From NCBI RefSeq assembly GCF_012568445.1, contig NZ_CP046190.1:396481-460480 (forward strand): DNA of 64,000 nt. The letters run 5' to 3'. Shown piece by piece: positions 1 through 9,270 of this stretch. The notes beneath the pieces were generated by a model, which was given only the letters and a program-made list of their open reading frames with translations, searched no databases and was not told the DNA's origin. The position numbers and the translations under genes were made by a program. The stretch's first letter is position 1. Every line of letters starts with the position of its first letter. The DNA is from Enterobacteriaceae endosymbiont of Donacia vulgaris (GTDB lineage Bacteria; Pseudomonadota; Gammaproteobacteria; Enterobacterales; Enterobacteriaceae).

Positions 1-80
1 TCACGATTATTAATTATATTAGTTAAAGTATTAATATTTAAAGTACTATAACTAAAATTAATATTATTAAAATTATTCAT
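1..80 (-). CDS. Possible N-terminal fragment of an unidentified protein, cut by the window edge
   Basis: An open frame starts with ATG at 80 and runs leftwards off the window without a stop, giving about 26 residues rich in Asn, Ile and Thr. I do not recognise the protein. In E. coli the gene divergent from typA is glnA, but this N-terminus does not resemble glutamine synthetase. There is no clear Shine-Dalgarno sequence. In such AT-rich DNA a frame of this length is weak evidence, so this is only a candidate; sequence to the left of the window would decide. Confidence 0.3.
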   Translation of the reverse strand, partial: MNNFNNINFSYSTLNINTLTNIINNR

Positions 81-200
81 TATTTTTATATAATTACAAT
101 TATTAAAACATAAAATGTTAATATTTTTATTAAATATAATTTAATTATATATTAATAAAAAATTTACACAATTTAAATAGTATTTTATTAGGATTTCTTT

Positions 201-2033
201 ATGAAAAAAATACGTAATATAGCTATTGTTGCACATATAGATCATGGAAAAACTACATTAATAGATAAATTATTACAAAAATCTGATTATTTTAAAAATA
301 CATTTAAAAATAGTTCTAATATAAATAGAATAATGGATAGTAATGTATTAGAAAAGGAAAAAGGAATAACTATTTTTTCAAAAAATACATCTATTTTTTG
401 GAAAAATTATAAAATTAATATTATTGACACTCCTGGACATGCCGATTTTGGCGCAGAAGTAGAACGTGTTTTATCAATGGTAGATTCTGTATTATTATTA
501 GTTGATGCTGTGGAGGGTCCTATGCCTCAAACACGATTTGTTGCATTAAAAGCTTTTTCCTACAATTTAAAACCAATTGTAGTAGTGAATAAAATAGATA
601 GGAATTCTATTAGACCTGATTGGGTAATAAATCAAATATTTGATTTATTTGTTAATTTAAATGCTTCTGATGAACAATTAGATTTCCCAATAGTATATAC
701 TTCTGCACTAAAAGGAAGTTCTGGATATGATGTTAATAAAATGAAAAAAAATATGGATATATTATTAAATACTATTATTAAATATGTTCCTTCTCCTAAA
801 GGAGATATTAATAAACCATTCCAAATGCAAATATCTCAAATAGAATATAATAAATATATAGGTAATATTTGTATTGGTTTAATAAATAATGGAAATATTA
901 AAAAAAATCAATATGTTAATATTATTAAAAAAAATAATAAAGTAATAAAAGCTAAAATTTTATATATTATATTTAATATAGGATTAAACCCTATTTATAA
1001 TGATAATGCTAAATCTGGTGATATTATAGGTATTGCTGGTTCAGGATTTGAGGATGTAAATATTTCTGATACAATTTGTGATATTAATCATTATATATCT
1101 TTACCACCTATAAAGATAGAAAATCCTAAAATAGGTATGTTATTTCATGTAAATAATTCTCCATTTTCTGGTATGGAAGGAAAACAGATAACATCTAATA
1201 AAATATTTAATAGAATTAATAAAGAATGTTTAAATGATATTGCATTAAAAATAACTAAAACAAAAAATAATAATATTTTTTCTGTTTCTGGGAGAGGAGA
1301 ATTACATTTAATTATTTTAATAGAAAATATGAGAAAAGAAGGATTTGAACTATCCGTATCTAAACCTGAAATTATATCTAAAATAATTAATGGTAAAAAA
1401 CAAGAACCATTTGAAATATTAATTTTAGATTTTAAACAAGAGAAAAAAGGTAATATAATTCAATTAATTAGTAAAAGAAAAGCTATTATAAATAATATTA
1501 TTTTAGATGATTATAATAATAGAATTAAAATTGAAGCTATTATCTCAAGTAGAGGATTAATTGGTTTTAGAAGTGAATTTATAAATATAACTTCAGGTAC
1601 TGGTATAATGGATTCTTTCTTTAGTCATTATGATGTTAACCAATATCCTGTAATAGGAGCAAGAAATAATGGTGTTTTAATTGCAAATAAAGAAGGTTAT
1701 GCAGTTTCTTTTGCTTTACATAATTTACAATCTAGAGGTAAATTATTTATTAATCCAGGAGAGAAAGTTTATGAAGGACAGATAATAGGTATACATAATA
1801 AATCAAATGATCTTACTGTAAATTGTTTAATTAATAAAAAATTAACTAATATGAGAGCATCAGGTAATGATAATCCTATTAATTTAATTCCTGTAAAAAA
1901 AATATCATTAGAGGAAGCAATAGACTTTATTAATCATGACGAATTAGTAGAAATTACACCAAAATCAATTCGTATTCGAAAAAAATATTTAACCAAATCC
2001 CAGCGCAAATTAATAAAAAATATAAAAATTTAA
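201..2033 (+). CDS. typA: Ribosome-associated GTPase TypA/BipA
   Basis: TypA (BipA) is a translational GTPase of the EF-G family that binds the 70S ribosome and assists 50S assembly and stress growth. The 610-residue product has near-normal length (E. coli about 607). The G1 motif AHIDHGKT is at residues 11-18, the EKGITI switch I segment at about 53-58, the G3 motif DTPGH at 76-80 and the G4 motif NKID at 130-133. Domain V and the specific C-terminal domain (residues about 480-610, including [12 protein letters not shown]) follow. The start is preceded by TTAGGAT. It stands alone, with the tmRNA gene facing it on the other strand. Identification is secure; nothing is truncated. Confidence 0.97.
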   Translation: MKKIRNIAIVAHIDHGKTTLIDKLLQKSDYFKNTFKNSSNINRIMDSNVLEKEKGITIFSKNTSIFWKNYKINIIDTPGHADFGAEVERVLSMVDSVLLLVDAVEGPMPQTRFVALKAFSYNLKPIVVVNKIDRNSIRPDWVINQIFDLFVNLNASDEQLDFPIVYTSALKGSSGYDVNKMKKNMDILLNTIIKYVPSPKGDINKPFQMQISQIEYNKYIGNICIGLINNGNIKKNQYVNIIKKNNKVIKAKILYIIFNIGLNPIYNDNAKSGDIIGIAGSGFEDVNISDTICDINHYISLPPIKIENPKIGMLFHVNNSPFSGMEGKQITSNKIFNRINKECLNDIALKITKTKNNNIFSVSGRGELHLIILIENMRKEGFELSVSKPEIISKIINGKKQEPFEILILDFKQEKKGNIIQLISKRKAIINNIILDDYNNRIKIEAIISSRGLIGFRSEFINITSGTGIMDSFFSHYDVNQYPVIGARNNGVLIANKEGYAVSFALHNLQSRGKLFINPGEKVYEGQIIGIHNKSNDLTVNCLINKKLTNMRASGNDNPINLIPVKKISLEEAIDFINHDELVEITPKSIRIRKKYLTKSQRKLIKNIKI

Positions 2034-2062
2034 ATACTATTATTTATTAAAAAAAAAGTAAT

Positions 2063-2421
2063 TGGAGCTGGGGGGATTCGAACCCCCGTCCAAAATTACT
2101 ACACTTTCAGAACTACATGTTTAGTTTTATCTTATAAAAATTTTTTAATATAAACTGATAAAACTTAGTTTTATATTATATAGTCTAATTATTACTTTAG
2201 TATATAATTTTAAGACTAATTATATACGATCTCTTTTTTATGACCTATTTACTTTTATCAAAGAGAAAAATAATAAGAAACAGGGCTTCCTGCAGTTTTT
2301 TATGCTGCTAAAGCATATTTTTGAGTATTTGCAGCTATATTGCACGGTTTTTTTACAAGGCCTACCGTTCCTTGACATGCTCTTCAAGTTTTATAATTTT
2401 GTCAAATCCATAATCAGCCCC
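2063..2421 (-). ncRNA. ssrA: Transfer-messenger RNA (tmRNA)
   Basis: tmRNA rescues stalled ribosomes together with SmpB and tags the nascent peptide for proteolysis. On the minus strand the 5' end reads GGGGCTGATTATGGATTTGA and the 3' end carries the T-arm with GGGTTCGAATCCCCCC and CAGCTCC. The acceptor stem pairs seven bases, including the G3-U pair that alanyl-tRNA synthetase recognises. The discriminator A is at 2063 and no CCA follows in the DNA, so the tail must be added after processing. The length of 359 nt plus CCA matches E. coli (363). It lies 8 bp downstream of smpB, as in E. coli. Confidence 0.95.
2300..2332 (-). CDS. tmRNA tag-peptide reading frame
   Basis: Inside ssrA, the resume codon GCA (2332-2330) starts the frame ANTQKYALAA followed by TAA. 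The E. coli tag is ANDENYALAA. The terminal YALAA recognised by ClpXP and ClpAP is kept, while the acidic DEN part that helps SspB binding has become TQK. The resume codon was set by aligning the upstream UAG-containing element with the E. coli tmRNA from memory. Confidence 0.85.
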   Translation of the reverse strand, partial: ANTQKYALAA

Positions 2422-2429
2422 ATAAATTT

Positions 2430-2887
2430 TCAAATATTTTTTTTTAATAAACGTAATTTATTAATACTCCATTCTTTATTTTTTATAATATTTCTTTTGT
2501 CGTATTTTCTTTTACCTTTAACAACAGCAACTGTTAATTTACACCAGGATTTTTTCCAAAAAAGACCAATAACTACAGCAGTAAAACCTTTTAAATTTAT
2601 ATAATTTTTTAATAATTCTATTTCTTTTTTTTGTAATAATAATTGTTTTTTTCTATTATTATCATATTTTATATGATTACAAATTGTTTTTATAGGATTA
2701 ATATTTAAATTAAAAACATAAACTTTATTATATAAGAAACTTATATAACTATTAATAATACTAACTCTATTTAATCTTAATGATTTTACTTCCCAACCTT
2801 GTAAAACAAGACCTGCATTAATTTTTTCTTTAATAAAAAAATTATGATAAACTTTTTTATTAAAAATAATATATTTTTTTTTTCCAT
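2430..2887 (-). CDS. smpB: SsrA-binding protein SmpB, frame broken at a poly-A tract after the start codon
   Basis: SmpB binds the tRNA-like domain of tmRNA and brings it to stalled ribosomes. The frame ending with TGA at 2432-2430 encodes about 148 residues with clear SmpB segments: AGLVLQGWEVKSLR near the N-terminus, FWKKSWCKLTVAVVKGKRKY and DKR before the C-terminal tail. The only suitable ATG is at 2887-2885 and would give MEKKK followed by YIIFNKK, but a run of 10 A (2883-2874) follows, where 11 (or 8) would be needed. The ATG is therefore out of frame by one base, and no ATG, GTG or TTG occurs in frame upstream of the conserved region. Transcriptional slippage in the A tract, a non-canonical ATT start, or a true pseudogene are all possible. 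Directly upstream of ssrA and divergent from grpE, as expected after loss of the E. coli genes between them. Confidence 0.85.
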
Positions 2888-3183
2888 TATAAAAATATTT
2901 TATTATTAAATATCATTAATTATAGTATTTATATTTGATAATATCAACATATTAAATAACATATATTTTTTAAGAAAATATTTTTTTATATATTAAAATT
3001 TTATTATTTATTAAATAAATATAATATTTGATTAATTTAAAATTTATATTTTATAAAATTATTTATTTTATAATTATTTAATACATTTTTTAATATTTAT
3101 TATTATAAAAAATAATATATATTATTTATTTATAATAAGTATTTATTTTAAAATTTTATATAAAACTTATATAAGGATAATAT

Positions 3184-3858
3184 ATGAAAAATAATCAATC
3201 ATCAAATAATATTAAAAATAATAATATAGAAAAAAAAGATGATAATAAAAAATTAAATAATATAAATATAGATAATGATATAAAAGAAAAAAATTGTAAA
3301 AATGAAAATAAAACTGAAAATGGTAAAAAACATAATATTGAATATTTTATAGAACAAAATAATAATTATAAAATTAAAATTATTGAACTTAAAAATAAAT
3401 TAAAAAAAAATGAAAGTAATATATGGGATTTAAAACTACGTTCTCAGTCTGAAATTGAAAATATAAGACGTAGAGCTTTATTAGATATAGAAAAAGCTTA
3501 TAAATTTTCATTAGAAAAATTTATCAATGAATTATTACCAGTAATAGATAATTTAGAAAGAGCTATAGATTTAAAAAAAAAACAGAAAAATAATATTGAT
3601 TTATCTATAATAGAAGGAATTGAATTAACACTAAAATCATTATTAGTATTAATTAAAAAATTTGGTGTGAGTATTATAGATGAAATTAATATACCTTTTG
3701 ACCCAACTAAACATCAAGCAATGTCTATTATAGAATCAGATACAATAAAAGAAAATTATATTTTAGAAATTTTACAAAAAGGATATTATCTTAATATGAG
3801 ATTATTAAGACCAGCAATGGTAATTGTATCTAAAATTAAAAAAATTAATAATAATTAA
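3184..3858 (+). CDS. grpE: Nucleotide exchange factor GrpE
   Basis: GrpE releases ADP from DnaK in the DnaK-DnaJ chaperone cycle. The 224-residue protein (E. coli 197) has a long Asn/Lys-rich, low-complexity N-terminus (about 1-50), a coiled-coil stretch (about 55-110), the four-helix segment with FINELLPVIDNLERAI, and the C-terminal beta domain with IPFDPTKHQAMS and the terminal LLRPAMVIVSK signature. The extra length lies in the N-terminal tail. A TAAGGA element sits a few bases before the ATG. It is divergent from smpB with a 296-bp AT-only spacer in which I see no clear heat-shock promoter. A hairpin follows the stop. Confidence 0.96.
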   Translation: MKNNQSSNNIKNNNIEKKDDNKKLNNINIDNDIKEKNCKNENKTENGKKHNIEYFIEQNNNYKIKIIELKNKLKKNESNIWDLKLRSQSEIENIRRRALLDIEKAYKFSLEKFINELLPVIDNLERAIDLKKKQKNNIDLSIIEGIELTLKSLLVLIKKFGVSIIDEINIPFDPTKHQAMSIIESDTIKENYILEILQKGYYLNMRLLRPAMVIVSKIKKINNN

Positions 3859-3870
3859 TATTTTTTTGAT

Positions 3871-3908
3871 AATATGTTTGTTAACTATTTATAGTTAATG
3901 AACATATT
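3871..3908 (+). terminator. Hairpin after grpE
   Basis: AATATGTTTGTTAACTA pairs with TAGTTAATGAACATATT (15 of 17 positions Watson-Crick, two mismatched positions) around a short TTTA loop, 12 bp after the grpE stop. Only a poor T-run follows (ATTATTTC), so termination strength is uncertain. Confidence 0.5.
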
Positions 3909-3955
3909 ATTTCAATAAAATATAAGAAAAAATTCAAAAAAATAGGATTTTATCA

Positions 3956-4174
3956 ATGTCTAAAATTTGTCAAATAACAGGTAAAAAAACTATAAAAGGC
4001 AATAATCGTTCTCATGCAATGAATGCAACTAAAAGAAAATTTTTACCAAATATTCATTATCATAAATTTTGGTTAGAAAAAAAAAAAAAATTTATAAATA
4101 TAAAAGTATCTGCTAAAGGTATGAGATTAATAAATAAAAAAGGTATTGAAAATATTTATTTATATAAAAAATAA
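3956..4174 (+). CDS. rpmB: 50S ribosomal protein L28
   Basis: L28 is a small protein of the large ribosomal subunit. The 72 residues (E. coli 78) begin with [10 protein letters not shown], then [24 protein letters not shown] and [14 protein letters not shown], which match the family throughout. The last few residues of the E. coli protein are missing. A run of 14 A (4077-4090) lies inside the gene and encodes the KKKK stretch; it is in frame here. The start follows a TAGGAT element. rpmG follows after 11 bp, the usual rpmB-rpmG pair; mutM, which follows them in E. coli, has moved elsewhere in this window (42.3 kb). Confidence 0.95.
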   Translation: MSKICQITGKKTIKGNNRSHAMNATKRKFLPNIHYHKFWLEKKKKFINIKVSAKGMRLINKKGIENIYLYKK

Positions 4175-4185
4175 AGGTTATTTTT

Positions 4186-4350
4186 ATGGCAAAAAAAACA
4201 CGCATTATAATTAAATTAATTTCATCTGCTCAAACTGGTCATTTCTATACTATTACTAAAAATAAACAAAATACACAAAAATTAGAAATAAAAAAATTTG
4301 ATCCTTATATTAGAAAACATGTATTATATAAAGAAAAAAAAATTAAATAG
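4186..4350 (+). CDS. rpmG: 50S ribosomal protein L33
   Basis: A 54-residue frame starting [20 protein letters not shown] and ending with the [12 protein letters not shown] segment is L33 (E. coli 55 residues). Family features are the N-terminal basic stretch, the [14 protein letters not shown] core and the [12 protein letters not shown]-terminus. The ATG is 11 bp after rpmB, preceded by AAAGG. It is the second gene of the rpmBG operon and is followed by a strong hairpin. Identity is clear despite the small size. Confidence 0.95.
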   Translation: MAKKTRIIIKLISSAQTGHFYTITKNKQNTQKLEIKKFDPYIRKHVLYKEKKIK

Positions 4351-4382
4351 AGTTTAATTTTTTAAATTTAATAATTAAGATT

Positions 4383-4434
4383 ATATTAATCAATAATGTT
4401 TTTAATAATTAACAATTATTGATTAATATTTTTT
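4383..4434. terminator. Intrinsic terminator between convergent rpmG and rpmE
   Basis: A perfect 15-bp stem, ATATTAATCAATAAT (4383-4397) with its complement at 4415-4429, encloses a 17-nt loop and is followed on the plus strand by TTTTT. It lies between the ends of two converging genes, so it probably stops rpmG transcription and may also act on rpmE. Confidence 0.75.
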
Positions 4435-4442
4435 AAAAAAAA

Positions 4443-4664
4443 TTATTCAAATATTTTAGAATTTTTAAATTTTTTCTTAAAATTTTCAACACGTCCTTTA
4501 GTATCAGTTCTTTTTTGTTTTCCAGTATAAAAAGGATGGCATATATAACATACATCTAAATTTAATTCTTTATTATTTTTTAAAGTTGATCTAGTATGAA
4601 TAGTATTACCACAAGAACATTTTATAGTAATTTTATTATATTCGGGATGGATATTTTTTTTCAT
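4443..4664 (-). CDS. rpmE: 50S ribosomal protein L31
   Basis: L31 of the zinc-binding type, part of the large subunit and bridging to the small subunit. The 73 residues (E. coli 70) keep [12 protein letters not shown], the CSCG pair, and [14 protein letters not shown], so all four zinc-ligand cysteines (CxC and CxxC) are present. [10 protein letters not shown] near the end is also typical. It diverges from priA, exactly the rpmE/priA arrangement of E. coli, with a 104-bp spacer between the two starts. Confidence 0.96.
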   Translation of the reverse strand: MKKNIHPEYNKITIKCSCGNTIHTRSTLKNNKELNLDVCYICHPFYTGKQKRTDTKGRVENFKKKFKNSKIFE

Positions 4665-4768
4665 AAATTACCAATAATATATTTTTAAAAACTATCTATT
4701 TACATATTTTATAAAAATATTTTATTATTACAAGGAAATTTTTATAAAAAAAACAAAAACTTGAAATT

Positions 4769-6838
4769 ATGAATATTATTAAAGTAGTATTTAACAATTT
4801 TGTTATATATAATAAATTAGATTACTTATTACCTAAACAAATACCAATTTATATTGGATGTAGAGTCATAGTCCCTATAAAAAAAAAAAATTATATAGGA
4901 ATAGTTATAGAAGTTAATAATTATTCTAAAATATCTATAAAAAAATTAAAATTTTTACATAAAATTTTAGATAAAAAATCACTTTTTAATTCTTCAATTT
5001 TAAATTTTGCAAATCAAATTTCTAAATATTATAAATATCCAATTGGATTTATTTTATTTCAAATATTACCAATATTTTTTAGAAAACAAAATAAATATAA
5101 AATAAATTTAAAAAATAATTTACTCGTAGAAAAAATAAATATTGGTAATAATATTAAATTAATAAAATTATATAATAATATTAACATAAAAAATTTTTTG
5201 TTAAATAAAAATAAAAATAATCATTTTAAAGAAAAAAATATACATAAAATATTAAAATTTTTAAAAAAAACAGATTTTCAGAACAAATTTTATGTATGGA
5301 TAACACAAGATAATATTATTTTTCTTGAACAAATAAATATTTATTTAAATATTATAAAAATAATTATATCTCAAAAAAAACAAGTTTTAATAATAGTACC
5401 CCAAGAATATTATTTTATTTACTTATATCAGTATTTTATATCTAAATTAAATATTTCAATATGTTTATTATATTCAAATTTTAAAAATCAAAAAACATTA
5501 TCAATTTGGGAAAATATCAAAAACGGTAAAATATTAATTATTATTGGTACAAAATTTACTATTTTTACACAATTTTTAAAATTAGGATTAATTTTTTTAG
5601 TAGAAGAACATCACTTTATATATAACAAAACAAATATATATAAGTATAATATAAAAAATATCGCTATTTTAAGAGCAAAAATAGAAAATATTCCTATTAT
5701 ATTAAGTTCAAAAACATTAAGTTTAGAAACATTATATAATATAAATATCGGAAAATTTAAATTTTTATTTAAAAATGATAAAAAAATATTATATACAGAC
5801 TTTTTTAAGTTTTTAGTTTTAGAAGTAAATCAACAAATCTCTAAATTACAATTATTTCATAAAAATTTAATAAAAAAAATACAATTATGTATTAAAAATA
5901 ATGAACAAATTATTATATATTATAAACATCAAGGATATTCTAATCTTATATTCTGTAATTTTTGTAAAAAACCTTTAAAATGTAAAAATTGTAACCAAAA
6001 TTATATTTTTTTTAAAAAATTATGGAAATTATATTGTATATATTGTAAAAAAAATATAAATATGTTAGATTTTTGTCCTTTATGTAAAAAAAATTTTTTT
6101 ATACCAATAGGTATCAGACAAGAACAATTAATAGAATTTTTAAATAAATTATTTCCAAATACATCAATTTTAAATATTAATAATAAAAATTTTTTAAAAA
6201 AAATTTTGTTAATTAAAAATAATAAACCATTAATAATAATTTCTTCTCAAATTTTATATAAAGAATATTTTTCTTTTTTAATTAATACTTTAATTATTAT
6301 CTTAAATATAGATAATATCTTTTTTTCTAAAAATTTTAAAATGACAGAATATTTTTCTCAATATATTTTCAATATATTAAATAATCATGTAGATATAAGT
6401 ATTAAAAAAAAAAAAAAAGTGATTCTTCAAACGAATTATCCATATAATAAAATTATTGTACAAATATTTAAAAAATATAATGAATATTATAATATTGCAC
6501 ATTTTCTTTTAAAAGAACGACAAATCATGTTATTACCACCTTATACTAATCATATTGTGCTAATTTTAGAATCTTATGATAAAAAAATTTTGTTAAATTT
6601 TTTAGAAACATTAAAAAAACAAATAATGTATAAATATCTAAATGAAAAAAATTTTTTTATTATTGGTCCTTTGTCATTATTACAAAATAAAAGAAGAGGA
6701 TTATTTAGAAAACAAATCATTTTACAACATAACTTAAAAAGTAAATTACAATTTATTATAAATTATACTATTTCTATAGTAAAAAAAATTATGAATTTTA
6801 ATAAAATTAAATTCATAGTTAATGTTGATCCAACATAA
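4769..6838 (+). CDS. priA: Primosomal protein PriA with eroded helicase motifs
   Basis: PriA recognises repaired forks and loads DnaB through PriB/DnaT and DnaC. The 689-residue frame (E. coli 732) keeps the N-terminal 3'-DNA-binding domain (LDYLLP, GCRVIVPIKKK), the eight-cysteine zinc module (CNFC, CKNC, CIYC, CPLC at about 390-435) and the C-terminal domain (KERQIMLLPPYTNHIV, ending NVDPT). The helicase signatures are lost: where GVTGSGKTE should be it reads WITQDNIIF (177-185), DEEH is VEEHH (278-282), SAT is SKT, NRRGF is KHQGY, and the VAGRAGR motif is replaced by ILNNHVD. A 15-A run (6404-6418) lies close to the last of these, in frame. The frame is otherwise open, so this may be a working helicase-dead loader or a protein under relaxed selection. 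Divergent from rpmE as in E. coli. Confidence 0.93.
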   Translation: MNIIKVVFNNFVIYNKLDYLLPKQIPIYIGCRVIVPIKKKNYIGIVIEVNNYSKISIKKLKFLHKILDKKSLFNSSILNFANQISKYYKYPIGFILFQILPIFFRKQNKYKINLKNNLLVEKINIGNNIKLIKLYNNINIKNFLLNKNKNNHFKEKNIHKILKFLKKTDFQNKFYVWITQDNIIFLEQINIYLNIIKIIISQKKQVLIIVPQEYYFIYLYQYFISKLNISICLLYSNFKNQKTLSIWENIKNGKILIIIGTKFTIFTQFLKLGLIFLVEEHHFIYNKTNIYKYNIKNIAILRAKIENIPIILSSKTLSLETLYNINIGKFKFLFKNDKKILYTDFFKFLVLEVNQQISKLQLFHKNLIKKIQLCIKNNEQIIIYYKHQGYSNLIFCNFCKKPLKCKNCNQNYIFFKKLWKLYCIYCKKNINMLDFCPLCKKNFFIPIGIRQEQLIEFLNKLFPNTSILNINNKNFLKKILLIKNNKPLIIISSQILYKEYFSFLINTLIIILNIDNIFFSKNFKMTEYFSQYIFNILNNHVDISIKKKKKVILQTNYPYNKIIVQIFKKYNEYYNIAHFLLKERQIMLLPPYTNHIVLILESYDKKILLNFLETLKKQIMYKYLNEKNFFIIGPLSLLQNKRRGLFRKQIILQHNLKSKLQFIINYTISIVKKIMNFNKIKFIVNVDPT

Positions 6839-6898
6839 TTATAAATTATAAAAATAAAATAATTTAATATTTTATTATTAAATATGGTAAATAATTTT

Positions 6899-8785
6899 AT
6901 GTTTAATTTCAATAAATTTGATGTAATAGTTATAGGTGGAGGGCATGCTGGAACAGAAGCTGCTATAGCTAGTGCTAAAATGAAAAAAAAAACTCTTTTA
7001 ATTACAAATAATATAGATACAATAGGACAAATGTCTTGTAATCCTGCTATAGGTGGAATTGGAAAAAGTCATTTAGTAAAAGAAATAGATGCATTAAATG
7101 GAGTAATGGCTACTGCTATTGATTTTTCTGGAATTAATTTTAAAATACTTAATATTAGTAAAGGACCTGCAGTTAGATCAACAAGGGCACAAGCAGATAG
7201 AGAATTATATAAATCTCAAATTAAACTACTTTTAAGTAAAGAAGAAAATTTATTTATTTTTCAACAAGAAGTAAAAAAAATTATAATTAAAAATTATAAA
7301 ATAGTAGGTATTATTACTAAAAATAATGATATTTTTAATACAAAAACTGTAATTTTAACTACTGGTACTTTTTTAAATGGTAAAATTTATATTGGATTAA
7401 ATAATAAATATTATGGAGGAAGAATTAATGATCCTTCATCTACAGAATTAGCTGATTTTTTAAATGAATTACCTTTAACAAAAGGTAGATTAAAAACAGG
7501 TACTCCTCCTAGAATTAATAAAAAAAGTATTAATTTTTCTAAATTAGAAATTCAATATAGTGATAATCCGTTACCTTTTTTTTCCTTTATTGGTAATTCA
7601 AAACAACATCCTAAACAATTACCGTGTTATATTACATATACTAATAAAAATACACATAAAATAATCCTTGATAATATTATTAAAAGTCCAGTATATAGTG
7701 GTTTAATTAAAAGTAAAGGACCTAGATATTGTCCTTCTATTGAAGATAAAATTATTAGATTTCCAGATAAAGATAAACATCAAATTTTTTTAGAACCAGA
7801 AGGTATATTAAGTAATGAAATTTATCCTAATGGTATTTCAACAAGTCTTCCTTTTGATATGCAATGTTCAATTATACAATCTATTAAAGGTTTAGAAAAT
7901 GCTTATATTACAAGACCAGGATATGCTGTAGAATATGATTTTTTTGATCCTAGAGGATTAAAACCTACAATGGAAAGTAAATTTATAAAAGGATTATTTT
8001 TTGCAGGACAAATTAATGGTACTACTGGTTATGAAGAAGCTGCTGCACAGGGATTAATTGCTGGATTAAATGCTTCTCTTTTAATTGATAATAAAAAACA
8101 TTGGTTTCCATTAAGAAATCAAGCATATATTGGAGTATTAGTAGATGATTTATGTACTTTAGGAACAAAAGAACCATATCGTATGTTTACTTCTAGAGCC
8201 GAATATAGATTAATATTACGTGAAAATAATGCAGATATAAGATTAACAGAAATAGGCCGTAAATTAGGTTTAGTAGATGATTTACGTTGGCAAAAATTTA
8301 ATAAAAAATTAGAAAATATTGAAAAAGAATATCAAAAAATTAAAAATTTTTGTATTAATTTACATGATAAAAAAAATATTAAAAAAATAAATCTTTTATT
8401 ACATAATCCTATTAAAAAAAATATAAATGGTATAAATTTATTAAAACGTTCTGAAATTAATTATTTGGATTTAATAAAATTAAAGATATTTAATTTTAAA
8501 AAAGAAAATATAGAAACTCTTGAATTTATTGAAACAGAATTAAAATATCAAGGATATATAAAAAGACAAAAAAAATTTATTCAGAAATTTAAAAAAAATG
8601 AAAAAACATTAATACCAACAAATATTAAATATTTTAATATTAAAAGTTTATCACATGAAGCAATAGATAAATTTAGTTTCTATAAACCTTTTACTATTGG
8701 GCAAGCTTCTAGAATACCAGGTATAACACCAGCAGATATTTCAATACTTTTAATTTTTTTATTAAAGAATAAAAATATATATTAA
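6899..8785 (+). CDS. mnmG: tRNA U34 carboxymethylaminomethyl synthesis enzyme MnmG (GidA)
   Basis: MnmG is the FAD- and NADH-dependent partner of MnmE that makes (c)mnm5U34 in tRNAs reading NNA/NNG codons. The FAD site [10 protein letters not shown], the [13 protein letters not shown] segment, [45 protein letters not shown] and [17 protein letters not shown] are all conserved. I chose ATG 6899 because [11 protein letters not shown] aligns with the E. coli start and gives 628 residues (E. coli 629). An in-frame ATG at 6884 would add five residues. It follows priA after 60 bp. In E. coli it lies beside oriC; here it has neither mioC nor rsmG/atp genes next to it. Confidence 0.97.
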   Translation: MFNFNKFDVIVIGGGHAGTEAAIASAKMKKKTLLITNNIDTIGQMSCNPAIGGIGKSHLVKEIDALNGVMATAIDFSGINFKILNISKGPAVRSTRAQADRELYKSQIKLLLSKEENLFIFQQEVKKIIIKNYKIVGIITKNNDIFNTKTVILTTGTFLNGKIYIGLNNKYYGGRINDPSSTELADFLNELPLTKGRLKTGTPPRINKKSINFSKLEIQYSDNPLPFFSFIGNSKQHPKQLPCYITYTNKNTHKIILDNIIKSPVYSGLIKSKGPRYCPSIEDKIIRFPDKDKHQIFLEPEGILSNEIYPNGISTSLPFDMQCSIIQSIKGLENAYITRPGYAVEYDFFDPRGLKPTMESKFIKGLFFAGQINGTTGYEEAAAQGLIAGLNASLLIDNKKHWFPLRNQAYIGVLVDDLCTLGTKEPYRMFTSRAEYRLILRENNADIRLTEIGRKLGLVDDLRWQKFNKKLENIEKEYQKIKNFCINLHDKKNIKKINLLLHNPIKKNINGINLLKRSEINYLDLIKLKIFNFKKENIETLEFIETELKYQGYIKRQKKFIQKFKKNEKTLIPTNIKYFNIKSLSHEAIDKFSFYKPFTIGQASRIPGITPADISILLIFLLKNKNIY

Positions 8786-9270
8786 TATAATCTATTAATT
8801 CTTAATCTTTTATTAAATTTTAAAAATTTAATTAGATAATAATATTATTTTATTTATTTAAAAATAAGAAGTTTTATGTTATATAAAAAATTATAAAAAA
8901 ATAATTAATAGAATTATTTTAAAATAATAAAATTTTTAAAAAAAATAAATTTAATATAAAACAATATATTTTAAAAATAAATTTAAAATATTATTAGCTA
9001 TTTTTATAAATTTTGTTAAAAAAATTATATTACTAATATTATTAATATTATTAAATTAATTACTAATTATATTAAAATATAATAAAAATAATAATATTAA
9101 TTATACTTGTAATGTTATTAAATTTATTATTATTAAATAAATATTTTTAAGATAGAAATTCTGTTTTTTTATTTTTTAAATAAAAAATTAATTAAATATT
9201 TTTATAAAATTAATTTTTCTAAATTTATTTAATATATTATTTATATTTTTTATATTAAAAGGTATTATAT
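8786..9270. other. 485-bp AT-only spacer between mnmG and nrdA
   Basis: I find no open frame of note, no tRNA-like arms, no DnaA-box cluster and no convincing hairpin. It is nearly pure A/T with short repeats of TAATATTAT type. It probably holds the nrdA promoter and the fully eroded remains of lost genes. An A/T palindrome-like stretch around 8955-8975 was considered as an NrdR box but is too weak to call. Confidence 0.6.

Noticed and set aside
2064-2100. tRNA-like T-arm (GATTCGAACCCCC on the plus strand) as a tRNA gene
   Set aside because: It is the T-arm of the tmRNA; no anticodon arm lies at tRNA distance, and the matching 5' end is at 2421.
2302-2604. A 100-residue plus-strand open frame
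   Set aside because: It lies antisense to the tmRNA gene and the smpB C-terminus, has no recognisable domain and is a shadow of those.
8950-8985. NrdR-type box upstream of nrdA
   Set aside because: Only a weak A/T palindrome with no second box at proper spacing; expected by chance in this composition.
8786-9270. Replication origin beside mnmG, as in E. coli
   Set aside because: No DnaA-box-like 9-mers, no GATC cluster and no mioC; the locus order around mnmG is already rearranged.
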